NCBI GenBank assembly: GCA_020846435.1
Contig: JADLDY010000001.1
Span: 1-64,000, forward strand
Source of the DNA: Deltaproteobacteria bacterium
GTDB taxonomy: Bacteria; Desulfobacterota; GWC2-55-46
Length of the DNA stretch: 64,000 nucleotides
Reading direction: 5' to 3'
Position numbers and translations under genes: made by a program
The notes under the pieces: generated by a model
Told to the model about the DNA's origin: nothing
Databases searched by the model: none
Seen by the model: only the letters and a program-made list of their open reading frames with translations
Shown: one piece after another, positions 7,426 through 15,823 of the stretch
Position numbering within the stretch: position 1 is the first letter of the stretch
How the letters are laid out: each line of letters opens with the position of its first letter

Positions 7426-8421
7426 CTATTTAGCTTGCTGCATTCGCCAATTGCTTGGCTTTCCTTTTTCTGTCCAGAGCGCAGATGAAACAGGAAGTAT
7501 CTCCTGTTGCTCCTCATTAGATGGCTCTTCATGTCTGCTGGATATGATAACCCAGCCAAGTTTTATATCTTCCTTAAATTTGCGAGCGTAAAGAAAATTT
7601 CGAATATAGCTATAGATTGAGTAGAGCAAGAAGGAACTCAATACTATGAGTTGAATTTTGAATTCTGCAAACCACTTAATAACTGATTCGCTGGTGACAG
7701 CTCCCCAAAATGCTAGACAGGTCATAAATAGCATGAATACAAAAGCTGGTTTGGATAACTTACACAGTTGCGCCGCATGATTTTTAAGTTCATCGATTTC
7801 GTCGGGAGTCAATCTTCGCCGTAATAATTCCGCGTTTTGTTCATTATCTATCTGTAGAACGTCTCTTGGTAAAGAAATAATATAGGGACTCTCTGGTGCA
7901 GAGGCGGCTTCTGTTATCTCGACCTCGTATCGTGTCTTTAATAAATTGCCATTTATCGAAAAAATGAATCCAGAGTTTGGAAAAACTTCGAAAGTATGTT
8001 TTTTAGTAAGCTCACTAGGAGGAGATTTTAGCTCCTCTAAAAAATTTTCACTTTCGTCTAATACCCCTTCAAAGCGGTAGATGAAACCTGAACGAGTATC
8101 CTTTTTTAATTTTTTTGCTTTTTTGAAATAATCGTTAGCCAATGAGAATAAAACTGGAAAACCGATGAAAAGCATCGCAATCGTGATTATGGCAAAAAAA
8201 ATGTCATAAAACTCAGGCAAGATCTCATCTAAAAAATAAAACAATATAAAGGTAAAAAGTGGCAGTGCAATCGAAAAAACCGCAAGACTTATCCATGTTG
8301 TTCTGGTAATGCGGAGGCGCTTTCTGAGGAATGAAATCTCAACAAAGGATAGCGGCCTGCTTCCGGTGCAGGGCGCTCCCAGACACCATTTATTTTTTTG
8401 ACTTAAATTTTCTAAATTCAT
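7426..8421 (-). CDS. Hypothetical membrane protein in AT-rich island
   Basis: 331 residues from the ATG at 8421. An in-frame extension to 8469 would translate a palindromic repeat, so it is not used. Two hydrophobic helix pairs are visible: one near residues 46-95 (ISLAVFSIALPLFTFILF and a second helix) and one near 235-285. A soluble, mixed alpha/beta stretch lies between them. No family is recognised. The DNA is clearly richer in A+T than its neighbours and uses different codons, which suggests recent acquisition. It is separated from the duplicated-domain gene upstream only by the palindrome, and may or may not be transcribed with it. Confidence 0.6.
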   Translation of the reverse strand: MNLENLSQKNKWCLGAPCTGSRPLSFVEISFLRKRLRITRTTWISLAVFSIALPLFTFILFYFLDEILPEFYDIFFAIITIAMLFIGFPVLFSLANDYFKKAKKLKKDTRSGFIYRFEGVLDESENFLEELKSPPSELTKKHTFEVFPNSGFIFSINGNLLKTRYEVEITEAASAPESPYIISLPRDVLQIDNEQNAELLRRRLTPDEIDELKNHAAQLCKLSKPAFVFMLFMTCLAFWGAVTSESVIKWFAEFKIQLIVLSSFLLYSIYSYIRNFLYARKFKEDIKLGWVIISSRHEEPSNEEQQEILPVSSALWTEKGKPSNWRMQQAK

Positions 8422-8445
8422 CCCATCTACATCTGTCTGAATGTT

Positions 8446-8469
8446 AGTAGGGTGGGCTGTGCCCACCAT
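8446..8469. repeat. GTAGGGTGGGC...GCCCACC palindromic element
   Basis: The sequence contains GGTGGGC-TGT-GCCCACC, a perfect 7-bp dyad with a 3-nt centre, preceded by GTAG. I recall this short palindrome as a dispersed intergenic element in many unrelated bacteria, frequently mis-translated as VGTAHPT. Here it lies exactly between two genes on the minus strand. Confidence 0.6.
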
Positions 8470-9078
8470 TTAAATGCTATTATCCTTTAACACCAGCACA
8501 AGCCTGCCCCCATCCTCGTGCAAAGGCCCCACCTCGTAACTTTCATCCAAAGATGCTGAAAGCGCGAACTGTACGAACTCTCTGGCAAGGAGGACGAGGC
8601 CGAAGGCCGTGCCAATAATGAAGGCGGCCCTGTTGTACCTGTCCCACTCTATTTTCGCTGGAGCGATCTCTTCCTCGTGGAAAGATTCGATGACGCCGTT
8701 CATCATCTCGAGGATGTTCTCAAGGTACAGGACTTCGTCTGACTGGCCGTTGCCCCGCGTTTCTCTCCAGTCTATTTGAATCAAGCCGTCTGTTTTATGG
8801 GCTGGTTTTTTCTTGAGGATGATAACTTCATCAGAGCCGTCCTCGAAGCGCGTGGTGTACTCGTGTGAGCCGGCATCAATTGATTCACAAACGGCCGCAG
8901 TCAGCATGAGGTCTCTGGCCATGTTGACAAGGCCGTACCTGTTCCCGATAAAGCAGCCGGCGTTTTCTGCCTCGTTCCAATGGAACTCTGCGTACTCGAC
9001 GCTGAAAACGGCTTTCTCGTTTTCCACAATCGCGTACTGCTCGTTGAAGCGGCCTATTTTTTCCAAAAGCATTTTCAT
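8470..9078 (-). CDS. Hypothetical protein with internal tandem duplication
   Basis: 202 residues with no recognised family. Residues about 31-91 and 141-199 align along their length: (F/I)xW...(Y/E)N.A.FIG...GLV..AR(D/E)......(A/S)...S.D......EDG....I/LVLK. Each unit is therefore a small repeat domain of about 60 residues, joined by a 45-residue linker. The ATG follows the stop of the YHS gene directly (TAGATG), so the two are co-translated. The role is unknown; the coupling suggests a partner of the metal-binding YHS protein. Confidence 0.7.
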   Translation of the reverse strand: MKMLLEKIGRFNEQYAIVENEKAVFSVEYAEFHWNEAENAGCFIGNRYGLVNMARDLMLTAAVCESIDAGSHEYTTRFEDGSDEVIILKKKPAHKTDGLIQIDWRETRGNGQSDEVLYLENILEMMNGVIESFHEEEIAPAKIEWDRYNRAAFIIGTAFGLVLLAREFVQFALSASLDESYEVGPLHEDGGRLVLVLKDNSI

Positions 9079-9252
9079 CTACTCGTCCCTTATCCAGTCG
9101 ACGATCTCGCCGGTGAGGTACTTGTTGGCGTGGCGCTCGAAGCGCTCCTTGCAGCCCAGGCCGCAGAAATAATACTTCTCGCCCTTGTGCTCAAAAGAGT
9201 AAAGGGCCTTCTCCTCATCCACTGCCATTTTGCAAACAGGGTCCGTGGCCAT
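9079..9252 (-). CDS. YHS-domain protein
   Basis: 57 residues: MATDPVCKM start, then YSFEHKGEKYYFC, LGCKERF and a short C-terminus. The DPVCKM...YFC..GC...F pattern is the YHS domain, a small treble-clef-like metal (often copper or zinc) binding unit found in P-type ATPases, monooxygenases and stand-alone proteins. It sits between tldD and the duplicated-domain gene on the same strand. A weak GAGAAACA sequence precedes the ATG. It probably handles a soft metal in the cytoplasm. Confidence 0.85.
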   Translation of the reverse strand: MATDPVCKMAVDEEKALYSFEHKGEKYYFCGLGCKERFERHANKYLTGEIVDWIRDE

Positions 9253-9270
9253 GCTGTTTCTCTAATCCCC

Positions 9271-9288
9271 TCCCATCGAGGGATGGGA
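9271..9288. repeat. Small hairpin between tldD and the YHS gene
   Basis: TCCCATC and GATGGGA form a 7-bp stem with a 4-nt loop, 8 nt past the tldD stop. There is no T tract on the minus strand, so it is more likely an RNA-stabilising or processing hairpin than a terminator. Confidence 0.4.
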
Positions 9289-9296
9289 AGTTGTGA

Positions 9297-10688
9297 TTAC
9301 TTCGCTTCGCCCCCGACCGTTATCTCAGGTATGCGCAAAGTCGGCTGAGCGTCCGAGACCGGCACGCCCTGGCTGTCCTTGCCGCAGGTGCCGATTGAAT
9401 AGCCGAGGTCTGTGCCGACCATGTCTATCTTCATCAATATGTCAGGGCCGTTGCCAGTGAGGGTCGCGCCTTTCACTGGCTCGCCTATTTTGCCGTTCTC
9501 TATGAGGTAGCCTTCCGTGACCTCGAAGACGAAATCCCCGTTGACCGTGTTGACCTGTCCGCCGCCCATCTTCTTGACGAAAAGCCCTTTGTCGAGAGAC
9601 TTGATTATGGCCTCTGGGCTCTCTTTGCCCGGCGCGATGATGGTGTTCGTCATCCTCGGTATCGGCCTGTGGTGGTACGATTCGCGCCTGCCGTTGCCGG
9701 TCGACTTAGAGCCTGATTTCATGGCGTTGAGCCTATCGCACATGTAGCCCTTTAATATGCCGTTCTCGACGAGCACTGTCCTCTCTCCCGGCGTGCCTTC
9801 GTCGTCGAAGAAGAACGAGCCGCGTTTGTGCGGGATGGTCGCGTCGTCGATGACTGTTACGAGTTTCGAGGCGACCTGCTGGCCGATTTTGCCCGAGTAG
9901 ACGGAGAGCTTCTGAAACGCGAGGTCGGCCTCCAGCCCGTGGCCGACCGCTTCGTGTATCATCGTGCCTCCGGCGTCGCTGGAGAGGACTACCGGCATCT
10001 TGCCGCCCGGCGCCCTTCTTGCCGAGAGCATCATGATGGCCCTTCTCGCGGCTGTCTCGGCGATCGACTCCGGCGTGGTCTCTTTGAACGCCTCGAGCCC
10101 CATTATGCCGCCGATCGGCTCGTAGCCTGTCTGGATGGAGTCGCCTTCGGCTGATACGACATTGCAGACGAGGAGGAGAGCGCATCTGTCCTCTTCGACG
10201 AAGTCGCCGAGAGAGTTGACGAGCGTTATCTTCCTGAAGGCGTCTCCGTACATCACTCTTGCCTGTCTGACGCGCTTGTCAAATGCCCACGCGGTCGAGT
10301 TGGCGCGGTTGACGAGTGAGACCTTGTCCTTGAGGGCGGCCTTGTGGGCGAGCTCTTTTATGTCGAAGCCCGGGGCCACCTGCTTTTTGAGGAGGCCGAT
10401 GGAGCTTTGAGAGTGAGATCCCTTGACGCCGCTCGCGACAGCCGACGCTACTTCAAGGAGCCCTTTTTCTGTGATGTCGTTCGTGTAGGCGTAATAGGTC
10501 TTGAGGTTGGCTATGACGCGCACCCCCGCGCCCCTGTCGCGGCCGGTTATTATCTTCTCTATCCGGTTCTCTTCCGCGACTATCGAGGTGTTGGCGGTAT
10601 CTTCCAGATAAATGTCCGCGTACTCGCCGCCGTTAGCGAGCGCGGCCTTCAGTATTTTGAACGGGTCGAAGCCCTCTATAAGGCTCAT
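9297..10688 (-). CDS. tldD: Metalloprotease TldD
   Basis: 463 residues, the usual length. The zinc-binding HEAVGH motif is at 245-250, followed by GLEADLAFQ, and the C-terminal half holds the family's RESYHHRPIPRMTN-type segment. TldD pairs with TldE in other bacteria to degrade unfolded peptides or mature modified peptides. No tldE homologue is in the window, so the partner must be elsewhere or the enzyme acts alone. AGGTAGGA precedes the ATG. An 88-bp inverted-repeat element lies just upstream. Confidence 0.9.
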   Translation of the reverse strand: MSLIEGFDPFKILKAALANGGEYADIYLEDTANTSIVAEENRIEKIITGRDRGAGVRVIANLKTYYAYTNDITEKGLLEVASAVASGVKGSHSQSSIGLLKKQVAPGFDIKELAHKAALKDKVSLVNRANSTAWAFDKRVRQARVMYGDAFRKITLVNSLGDFVEEDRCALLLVCNVVSAEGDSIQTGYEPIGGIMGLEAFKETTPESIAETAARRAIMMLSARRAPGGKMPVVLSSDAGGTMIHEAVGHGLEADLAFQKLSVYSGKIGQQVASKLVTVIDDATIPHKRGSFFFDDEGTPGERTVLVENGILKGYMCDRLNAMKSGSKSTGNGRRESYHHRPIPRMTNTIIAPGKESPEAIIKSLDKGLFVKKMGGGQVNTVNGDFVFEVTEGYLIENGKIGEPVKGATLTGNGPDILMKIDMVGTDLGYSIGTCGKDSQGVPVSDAQPTLRIPEITVGGEAK

Positions 10689-10719
10689 TGTATTCCTACC
10701 TGTGCTGGTTGTTTTTTGT

Positions 10720-10807
10720 TGTCATTGCGAGGAGTGTAACGACGAAGCAATCTCACAGCAGTTGATTTATCTGAAGACGGGATTGCTTCGCTGCGCTCGC
10801 AATGACA
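10720..10807. repeat. 88-bp inverted-repeat element, family B
   Basis: Perfect 12-bp terminal inverted repeats (TGTCATTGCGAG / CTCGCAATGACA) with further inner complementarity (GAAGCAATCTC / GGGATTGCTTCG). No coding potential. Similar TCATTGCGAG-type elements are widespread small non-autonomous repeats. A second, diverged copy is at 55970-56050. Confidence 0.75.
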
Positions 10808-10842
10808 GGAGACAGCAGTATATCAACGGCCAGCAAACAAGG

Positions 10843-11043
10843 TCAAGGCTGGCCGTTGTCCTTGTGCCCCTTTTTCTCAACGAACATCTGGCAGGACATG
10901 CCGGAGTTCCTGAAGACTACCGCAGATGGCATCTCCTTGCACTTGAAGCCCATAGCCTTGCACCCGTGCGGGAAGTGCTCGTTCCATGTGATGAAAAAAT
11001 GGGCGCAGTGGAAGCAGTTTATCTTTTCTTTTATTCCGTCCAT
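10843..11043 (-). CDS. Small Cys-rich protein, probable zinc ribbon
   Basis: 66 residues with a CxxC pair (INCFHCAHFF, Cys10 and Cys13) and further cysteines in HGCKAMGFKC and GMSC. The spacing and the W.E.FP.GCKA..FK pattern match short deltaproteobacterial proteins that databases often name uracil-DNA glycosylase. No glycosylase catalytic motif is visible, so I do not use that name. It probably binds one metal ion. A short open frame ends only 1 nt before its ATG. Confidence 0.6.
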   Translation of the reverse strand: MDGIKEKINCFHCAHFFITWNEHFPHGCKAMGFKCKEMPSAVVFRNSGMSCQMFVEKKGHKDNGQP

Positions 11044-11044
11044 G

Positions 11045-11137
11045 TCAGCAGATGGCGTGCCTGATAGAGTTGTAGATGTCTATCTTTTTATCGTCAACTT
11101 CTCGGAAGACTATAGCCCATAAGCGGCCTTCAGGCAA
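11045..11137 (-). CDS. Possible 30-residue ORF upstream of Cys-rich gene
   Basis: From a TTG at 11137 the frame reads LPEGRLWAIVFREVDDKKI and ends in YNSIRHAIC, stopping 1 nt before the downstream ATG. The composition looks protein-like, and the tight spacing suggests translational coupling. The frame stays open upstream without an ATG or GTG, and no ribosome site is clear. It could be a small real protein or the decayed end of a longer gene. Confidence 0.25.
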   Translation of the reverse strand: MPEGRLWAIVFREVDDKKIDIYNSIRHAIC

Positions 11138-11318
11138 GCCGGGGAACCGGCCTGCCGTGAAGGGGGCGGCTTTGATGGGGAGCGGGAAAAGTAAGTTTTT
11201 CTGGCAGAGGAAGATTCTGGAAAAAGGCGGAGAAAATATTTGACAGGCGGGTCCTTGGGCAGCCCCCTTCAGGGGCAGGACAGGCGCAGCCCGTCCTGCC
11301 GGCGCGTCATTTAAAACT

Positions 11319-11789
11319 TCAGGATATATCTACCGTGATCTTTCTCGGCTGCTCCTCGACGACCTTTGGCAGAGCCACTGTGAGTATGCCGTCCTTGAGG
11401 GTCGCTTTAATCCCGTCCTGTTTTATCTTGAATGGGATGTTCAGAGACCTCGCCAGATACCGGTAATTCCTCTCAGAGTAGGTGTAGTTGCCTTCGCTGA
11501 CTCCGGCGTCGGTCTTGACCTCTCCTTTTATGGTGAGGGTGGAGTCCTGGAGCGATATGTCGATGTCATCTTTAGCTACTCCGGGCATCTCGGCCCTGAT
11601 GATTATCTCGGCAGGCTTGTCTACGATGTCGATGGCCGGGCTCACGGTTGATTGTTCTTGTCCAGCGGCCTGCCTTTTCCATGGCGCGGCCTCTGTTTTT
11701 CTGGCAGGGAAGAGGTCCTCCCATATCCTGTCCATCTCTCTTCTCATCGAGTCGAGTTCCTTTAACGGGTTCCATTTGTCGAGCGGCAT
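11319..11789 (-). CDS. Small heat-shock protein, Hsp20 family
   Basis: 156 residues. The N-terminal helix DSMRREMDRIWEDLF, an alpha-crystallin core from about residue 45 (DIVDKPAEIIIRAEMPGV) and the GILTVALPK strand are diagnostic. The protein is an ATP-independent holdase forming oligomers in the cytoplasm. The ATG at 11789 follows AAGGAGG at 10-nt spacing. A sigma-70-type promoter lies at 11840-11868; no sigma-32 box or CIRCE element is visible. Confidence 0.95.
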   Translation of the reverse strand: MPLDKWNPLKELDSMRREMDRIWEDLFPARKTEAAPWKRQAAGQEQSTVSPAIDIVDKPAEIIIRAEMPGVAKDDIDISLQDSTLTIKGEVKTDAGVSEGNYTYSERNYRYLARSLNIPFKIKQDGIKATLKDGILTVALPKVVEEQPRKITVDIS

Positions 11790-11839
11790 TGGCAAGCGTC
11801 CTCCTTTCAAACGTATGGCTGTTTTGCCATCATGTTTAA

Positions 11840-11868
11840 AAGATAGGTACGGCTCATGAATCTGTCAA
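11840..11868 (-). promoter_or_regulatory. Sigma-70-like promoter of hsp20
   Basis: Minus-strand TTGACA (11863-11868), 17-bp spacer, TATCTT (11840-11845), about 50 nt before the ATG and AAGGAGG site. Confidence 0.65.
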
Positions 11869-11893
11869 GTCAGCTTGTCTGATTGCCGTGTTT

Positions 11894-12805
11894 TTAGTGG
11901 ATTGTTAAAACAAGGGCTGTTATCTGGAGAAGTCCGGTCGCGAGGTGGCTGAGTATTATCGATTTTATCGCTGGCAAGAGAGCCGCTTTGTCGTCATAAA
12001 CTTTCATGACCAGAAGAGAGCCGCGCAAGGCCGGGATGACGCCAAGTAGCGCTATGAGCGAAAGAGGCGGCATGAAGCCTGTCAAGACCCCGATGATCAC
12101 GCTGGCAAAGGCGAAGAGCGCTATCGCGAGAAGGCCGTACCTCGCTGTGCGCCTGCCGAGCCTTACGACGAGGTTGCGCTTGCCGGACAGAGAGTCTGAT
12201 TCGAAGTCAGGGAACTCGTTTACGACGAGGATAGCCACTATGAGAAACGAGAGGGGAAGCGAAGCTACGGCCGCCTCAATGTGGAGCCCTTTTGTCTGGG
12301 CCATGCACGCGCCGACGACCGTGAGGAGTCCGAAGTCGATCCCGACAATCGCTTCTCCGAGCCCTCTTCCGGCAAGGAACAGCGGCGGGGCGGAGTAGAA
12401 GTACCCTGAGAGGAGGCCGAGGCCGCCGATGACGAGTATGAGGGGGGTGGCGGCCCAGGCAAGGTAAAGCCCGGCTGCTGTGCCCGCGGCAAGGAGCGCG
12501 GCCCCTAGATAGAGCGTATCGCGCTGCGTCAGGAGGCCGTTCTGTATGAACCTGCTGCCTCCGGCAAAGGGCGTAAGCGGGGAGAGGTTGAGCCCATCGG
12601 CCCCGTTCCTTGAGTCATAGTAGTCGTTGAGCACGTTCATTCCCGCGTGGTAGCACAGGGCCGCGAAAAGGGTTATCGCGAAAAGGGCCGGGCTGAATTC
12701 GCCGGATAAACGCCATGCTACAGCCGCCCCGAGTCCGACCGGGGCCGCTATGGCCGGGAGGAACTGGGGCCTTGTGGCGAGAATTAGGGTCTTAAGCCTG
12801 CCCAT
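11894..12805 (-). CDS. menA: MenA-like UbiA prenyltransferase
   Basis: 303 residues, polytopic. The first Asp-rich motif NDYYDSRNGAD is at 60-70 and the second, NEFPDFESDSLSGKR, in the middle; these bind the Mg-prenyl diphosphate. Overall pattern (RPQFLPAIAAPVGLG, LTPFAGGSRFIQNG) fits 1,4-dihydroxy-2-naphthoate polyprenyltransferase of menaquinone synthesis. No other men genes are nearby, so a different aromatic acceptor cannot be ruled out. It overlaps the upstream exchanger gene by 14 nt, implying co-expression. Confidence 0.8.
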   Translation of the reverse strand: MGRLKTLILATRPQFLPAIAAPVGLGAAVAWRLSGEFSPALFAITLFAALCYHAGMNVLNDYYDSRNGADGLNLSPLTPFAGGSRFIQNGLLTQRDTLYLGAALLAAGTAAGLYLAWAATPLILVIGGLGLLSGYFYSAPPLFLAGRGLGEAIVGIDFGLLTVVGACMAQTKGLHIEAAVASLPLSFLIVAILVVNEFPDFESDSLSGKRNLVVRLGRRTARYGLLAIALFAFASVIIGVLTGFMPPLSLIALLGVIPALRGSLLVMKVYDDKAALLPAIKSIILSHLATGLLQITALVLTIH

Positions 12806-13829
12806 TGCCTCCCATTATCATCCAGATGGCTATGAATACGAATATGGCGTAGAGCACGCCGTTGATTATGAAGGGCCAGGGAGTTATCTTCTTCACCCTC
12901 ATGGCGAGGAAATAAAGCCAGAGGCCGGCGATGATGGTGATGACGCTGCTTGAGAGCACCGTGAGGTTCAATGTCCACGGCGTGAGGAATATGCCTATAG
13001 CTGGAAGGAGGCTGCCCTGGAAGACCATCGCGCCGGTGATGTTGCCGACGGCCATAGTGTCCTTGCCCTTCCTTATCCACAGGATGCTGTTGACCTTCTC
13101 CGGGAGCTCGGTCGCTATCGGCACTATGAGGAGCGAGAGGGCTATTACCGGGATGTGCAGGAACTCGGCGAGGTGCTCGACCCCGTTCACAAAGCCCTTG
13201 GCCCCGACGATGATGAGGCCGAGCGCGATGAGGAGCTGCAGGACTACGATGCCCATGTGGTCCTTGAATATCCTGCCGAAGTAAAGGGCCTTGCTTTCCT
13301 CTGTGGCGTGCCCGTCCTTGACAAGGGCCGCGCTCGCCTTGACCGTTTCCAGGACATAGTAGAAGTAGGTCAGCACGAGGACAAAGGCCACGAAGATGCG
13401 CACGAGCCTGTACTCCTGCGGGGTGAAGGCCACGAGGAAGGCGAGTGTGAAGGCGAAGAGGAAGAACTCGATATCGCGCCTGAGCCCGCCTCTTTCAGCC
13501 GCCAGGTGATCCCTTTTCCTTGAACCCTTGAACTTCCACATCGAAAAGCCGACGAGGAACATGGCCAGGGTCGAGAGCATGAACGGAGCGCCGAGTATGG
13601 CTCCGACGCCGACCTCTTCGCTGACGTGCGCTGAGGAGCCTCCGAAGATGGCGACCAGCGGCACCATCGTCTCCGGGAGGGCCGTGCCTACGGCGGCGAA
13701 GATGCTGCCTGTCACGCCCTCCGAGAACTTGAGCTTGGCCCCGAGGGACTCTATGGCGTTGGTGAATATCTCGGCGGCCACTACGATGACGACGAGCCAG
13801 AACACGAGAAGCATTATTTCGTAAGTCAC
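12792..13829 (-). CDS. Cation:proton / sodium-calcium exchanger family protein
   Basis: 345 residues with about ten membrane helices in two halves. The alpha-1 repeat reads GSIFAAVGTALPETMVP and the alpha-2 repeat LIVPIATELPEKVNS with TGAMVFQGSLLP nearby; the acidic TE/LPE residues bind cations in the CaCA superfamily. It probably exports Ca2+ or another divalent cation across the inner membrane. The gene lies 13 nt after resB and overlaps menA, in a four-gene minus-strand run. Substrate cannot be decided. Confidence 0.8.
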   Translation of the reverse strand: MTYEIMLLVFWLVVIVVAAEIFTNAIESLGAKLKFSEGVTGSIFAAVGTALPETMVPLVAIFGGSSAHVSEEVGVGAILGAPFMLSTLAMFLVGFSMWKFKGSRKRDHLAAERGGLRRDIEFFLFAFTLAFLVAFTPQEYRLVRIFVAFVLVLTYFYYVLETVKASAALVKDGHATEESKALYFGRIFKDHMGIVVLQLLIALGLIIVGAKGFVNGVEHLAEFLHIPVIALSLLIVPIATELPEKVNSILWIRKGKDTMAVGNITGAMVFQGSLLPAIGIFLTPWTLNLTVLSSSVITIIAGLWLYFLAMRVKKITPWPFIINGVLYAIFVFIAIWMIMGGNGQA

Positions 13830-13842
13830 TTTAAAGCCTCCT

Positions 13843-14883
13843 CTATTCCCCGGTACGTTTCTGTCTTACGAGCTCCGCCCTCTCACCCCTGAAGAACAGG
13901 AGGAGGATCATGCCGACGACCAGCACGGTAGAGCCCGCTATTATGAAGCCGATGCCAGGGTCCTTGTTGATGATGAATATGACGTACGGCGTGAAGATGA
14001 AGTCGACGAGCTTTATCTCGTGGCCGTCAGCTGAAACCGACGCTCCCGGCGCAGAGAGCGGCAGGAACGAGGTCCCGTGCGCCCCGGTTATCGCTACATA
14101 AGGGTTTGAAAAGTCGCCTGAGCGGTTGTATGCTTTTCCTTCGGCGTCGACAGCGAAATCCGGGTATATCTCTCCGAGCCTGAACGCGGCGCCGTCAGGG
14201 GACTGAAAAGAGCCTTCGAGCTCGACGCTCTCTCTTTTCCCGTCTATCTCCATTACAAGGCCTGACGGGCTCTGTCCCTGGTCGAAGTGGTAGAAGGCTA
14301 TGCCGTCGTGTATGAGCGGGGCGTTCATCCCGAGCGTGCCCTGCTCAATTTTTTCGCCCTTCGCGTCGAGGAGCGTGACGCCTGTTTCAAGGGAGTCGAG
14401 CTCGCCAGAGGGCAGGACGTTCATCTCAGTGCTGTCGAGGCGCAAAAACAGGCCGCTCGTATGCGGCACAGGGATGGAATCCCCCTTGAAAACGACATTG
14501 CCGTAGCTCTTGAATCCCCACACGCTTCCAACGAGGTGGCCGAGGAGCGCTATGAGGAAGCCGACGTGCACTATGTGAGGGAACAGGGCGGCCCAGGGTT
14601 TCTTGTTCCTGATGACCGCGGCGGCCTTGTCGGCCGTGCACACGAACGTGTTGATGCCGAAGACGGCCGTGAGGGCTATCAGGGCCCATACCCAGGCCGT
14701 GAGTGGCAGGTACTCTGCGCCGAGAGAAGAGATGAACGGCAGGAGCACCTCCTGGTCAAAGGCCCTGTAAAACTGCGGATAGCGGACGGAAAGGATCGAA
14801 CCCCACGCGGCGACCATGCAGATTAGCGCCGAAAGTATAACCGTGAGGTATACCGAGGCGAAAAAATTCCAGACCCGTCTCAT
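13843..14883 (-). CDS. ResB-like cytochrome c biogenesis protein
   Basis: 346 residues. The N-terminus resembles ResB/Ccs1: an initial helix with SVYLTVILSALICMVAAWGSI, a second helix pair near residues 58-80, PHIVHVGFLIALLGHLVG with the conserved His, a large periplasmic domain (about 130-300) and a final helix. ResB partners CcsA/ResC to deliver heme to apocytochromes outside the inner membrane. No ccsA is adjacent. Given the many c-type cytochromes in this window, a system II type of heme ligation is plausible. The protein is shorter than Bacillus ResB. Confidence 0.75.
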   Translation of the reverse strand: MRRVWNFFASVYLTVILSALICMVAAWGSILSVRYPQFYRAFDQEVLLPFISSLGAEYLPLTAWVWALIALTAVFGINTFVCTADKAAAVIRNKKPWAALFPHIVHVGFLIALLGHLVGSVWGFKSYGNVVFKGDSIPVPHTSGLFLRLDSTEMNVLPSGELDSLETGVTLLDAKGEKIEQGTLGMNAPLIHDGIAFYHFDQGQSPSGLVMEIDGKRESVELEGSFQSPDGAAFRLGEIYPDFAVDAEGKAYNRSGDFSNPYVAITGAHGTSFLPLSAPGASVSADGHEIKLVDFIFTPYVIFIINKDPGIGFIIAGSTVLVVGMILLLFFRGERAELVRQKRTGE

Positions 14884-14886
14884 GCC

Positions 14887-15705
14887 TTACTGTTTAAACC
14901 ACCTTATGATGTTCTCGGCAAGCCTCCTGTTGTCGGCCTCCCCGATGAACTTGTTGGCGAAAGGAGCGTCGTCGGCGACGACCACGACCTTGCCCTTGCC
15001 AGCTTCGCTCACTGCCACTATGCCGAACTCCTGCTGGGGCTCGCCCTTGTCGAACTTCCTGTTCCTGTCCATGTCAGCCCACGCCTTCGCGGTCGTCGCG
15101 GCAACAGTCATGGCCGGTTCATTGGCCATGAGGCCCCATGTCCCGTATACGGAGAGCTTCTCGATGCCGGTTGTTACCGGATGCGGCCCGAAGTTCGTCA
15201 CGAAAAAGTCCTGGGACTTGTTGTCTATGAGGCCGGTCGACTCCCCGATGGTGAAGTTCGAGACGATTATCCCGAACGAGTTGGTGAGCTGCGCGAGCGG
15301 CGGGGAGATGTGGAGAAGCATCAGAAGGTTGCCGCCACCTTTGACGAACGCTTCGAGGGCCGATATTTCTTCGCGCGTAAACTGCTGCACCGGCCCGGCT
15401 ATGACGTAGGTCTTGACCTTCGAGAGCCTGGCCGCGGTCACGGCTTCCTTGTTGATGCCGGCTTCCTCGCCGGAGAGCTTCCACATGCCGTAGAAGGTCG
15501 AATAGTTGAGCGGGCCTTCCTTGACCGGCGAGAATATCTCGGTGTGGCCCATGTCGAAGACAACGGTCGCGGCGGCGGTCTTCGATTTTACGGCAGGCTT
15601 CTTTGCCGTCTGCTTCGGCACCGGCTTGTCGGCGAAAGAGGCGCCAGACAGTCCGCCTAACAGCAACATCGTCGTCACGGTCATGGTGAGGATCGTTTTT
15701 TTCAT
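14887..15705 (-). CDS. Exported class I GATase-like (DUF4350-type) protein
   Basis: 272 residues with a signal peptide (MKKTILTMTV to SFA, about residue 25). The body (VVFDMGHTEIFSPV, KVKTYVIAGPVQQFTREEISALEAFVKGGGNLLMLLH) has the flavodoxin/GATase-like fold typical of DUF4350 proteins, which lack glutaminase activity and occur in envelope loci. It starts the four-gene run ending at menA; 3 nt separate it from resB. Function is unknown; location suggests a periplasmic role linked to cytochrome assembly or envelope. Confidence 0.6.
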   Translation of the reverse strand: MKKTILTMTVTTMLLLGGLSGASFADKPVPKQTAKKPAVKSKTAAATVVFDMGHTEIFSPVKEGPLNYSTFYGMWKLSGEEAGINKEAVTAARLSKVKTYVIAGPVQQFTREEISALEAFVKGGGNLLMLLHISPPLAQLTNSFGIIVSNFTIGESTGLIDNKSQDFFVTNFGPHPVTTGIEKLSVYGTWGLMANEPAMTVAATTAKAWADMDRNRKFDKGEPQQEFGIVAVSEAGKGKVVVVADDAPFANKFIGEADNRRLAENIIRWFKQ

Positions 15706-15756
15706 GTCAGGAGCCTTTCTTTAGTACGCGTTTTTGGCCTGATAAAGGCTTTCAAC

Positions 15757-15785
15757 AGGATATCTCCGGCCCATATCCGTGTCAA
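15757..15785 (-). promoter_or_regulatory. Sigma-70-like promoter for the GATase-like/resB operon
   Basis: Minus-strand TTGACA (15780-15785), 17-bp spacer, TATCCT (15757-15762). It drives the operon running to menA and is divergent from the queD promoter. Confidence 0.6.
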
Positions 15786-15823
15786 GGATTAAGAGGCTCG
15801 CCAGAGGCTTTGTTCAATTGTTC

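Noticed and set aside
10843-11043. Naming the Cys-rich 66-residue protein uracil-DNA glycosylase
   Set aside because: That label circulates for similar short proteins, but no catalytic motif is present and the size is far too small.
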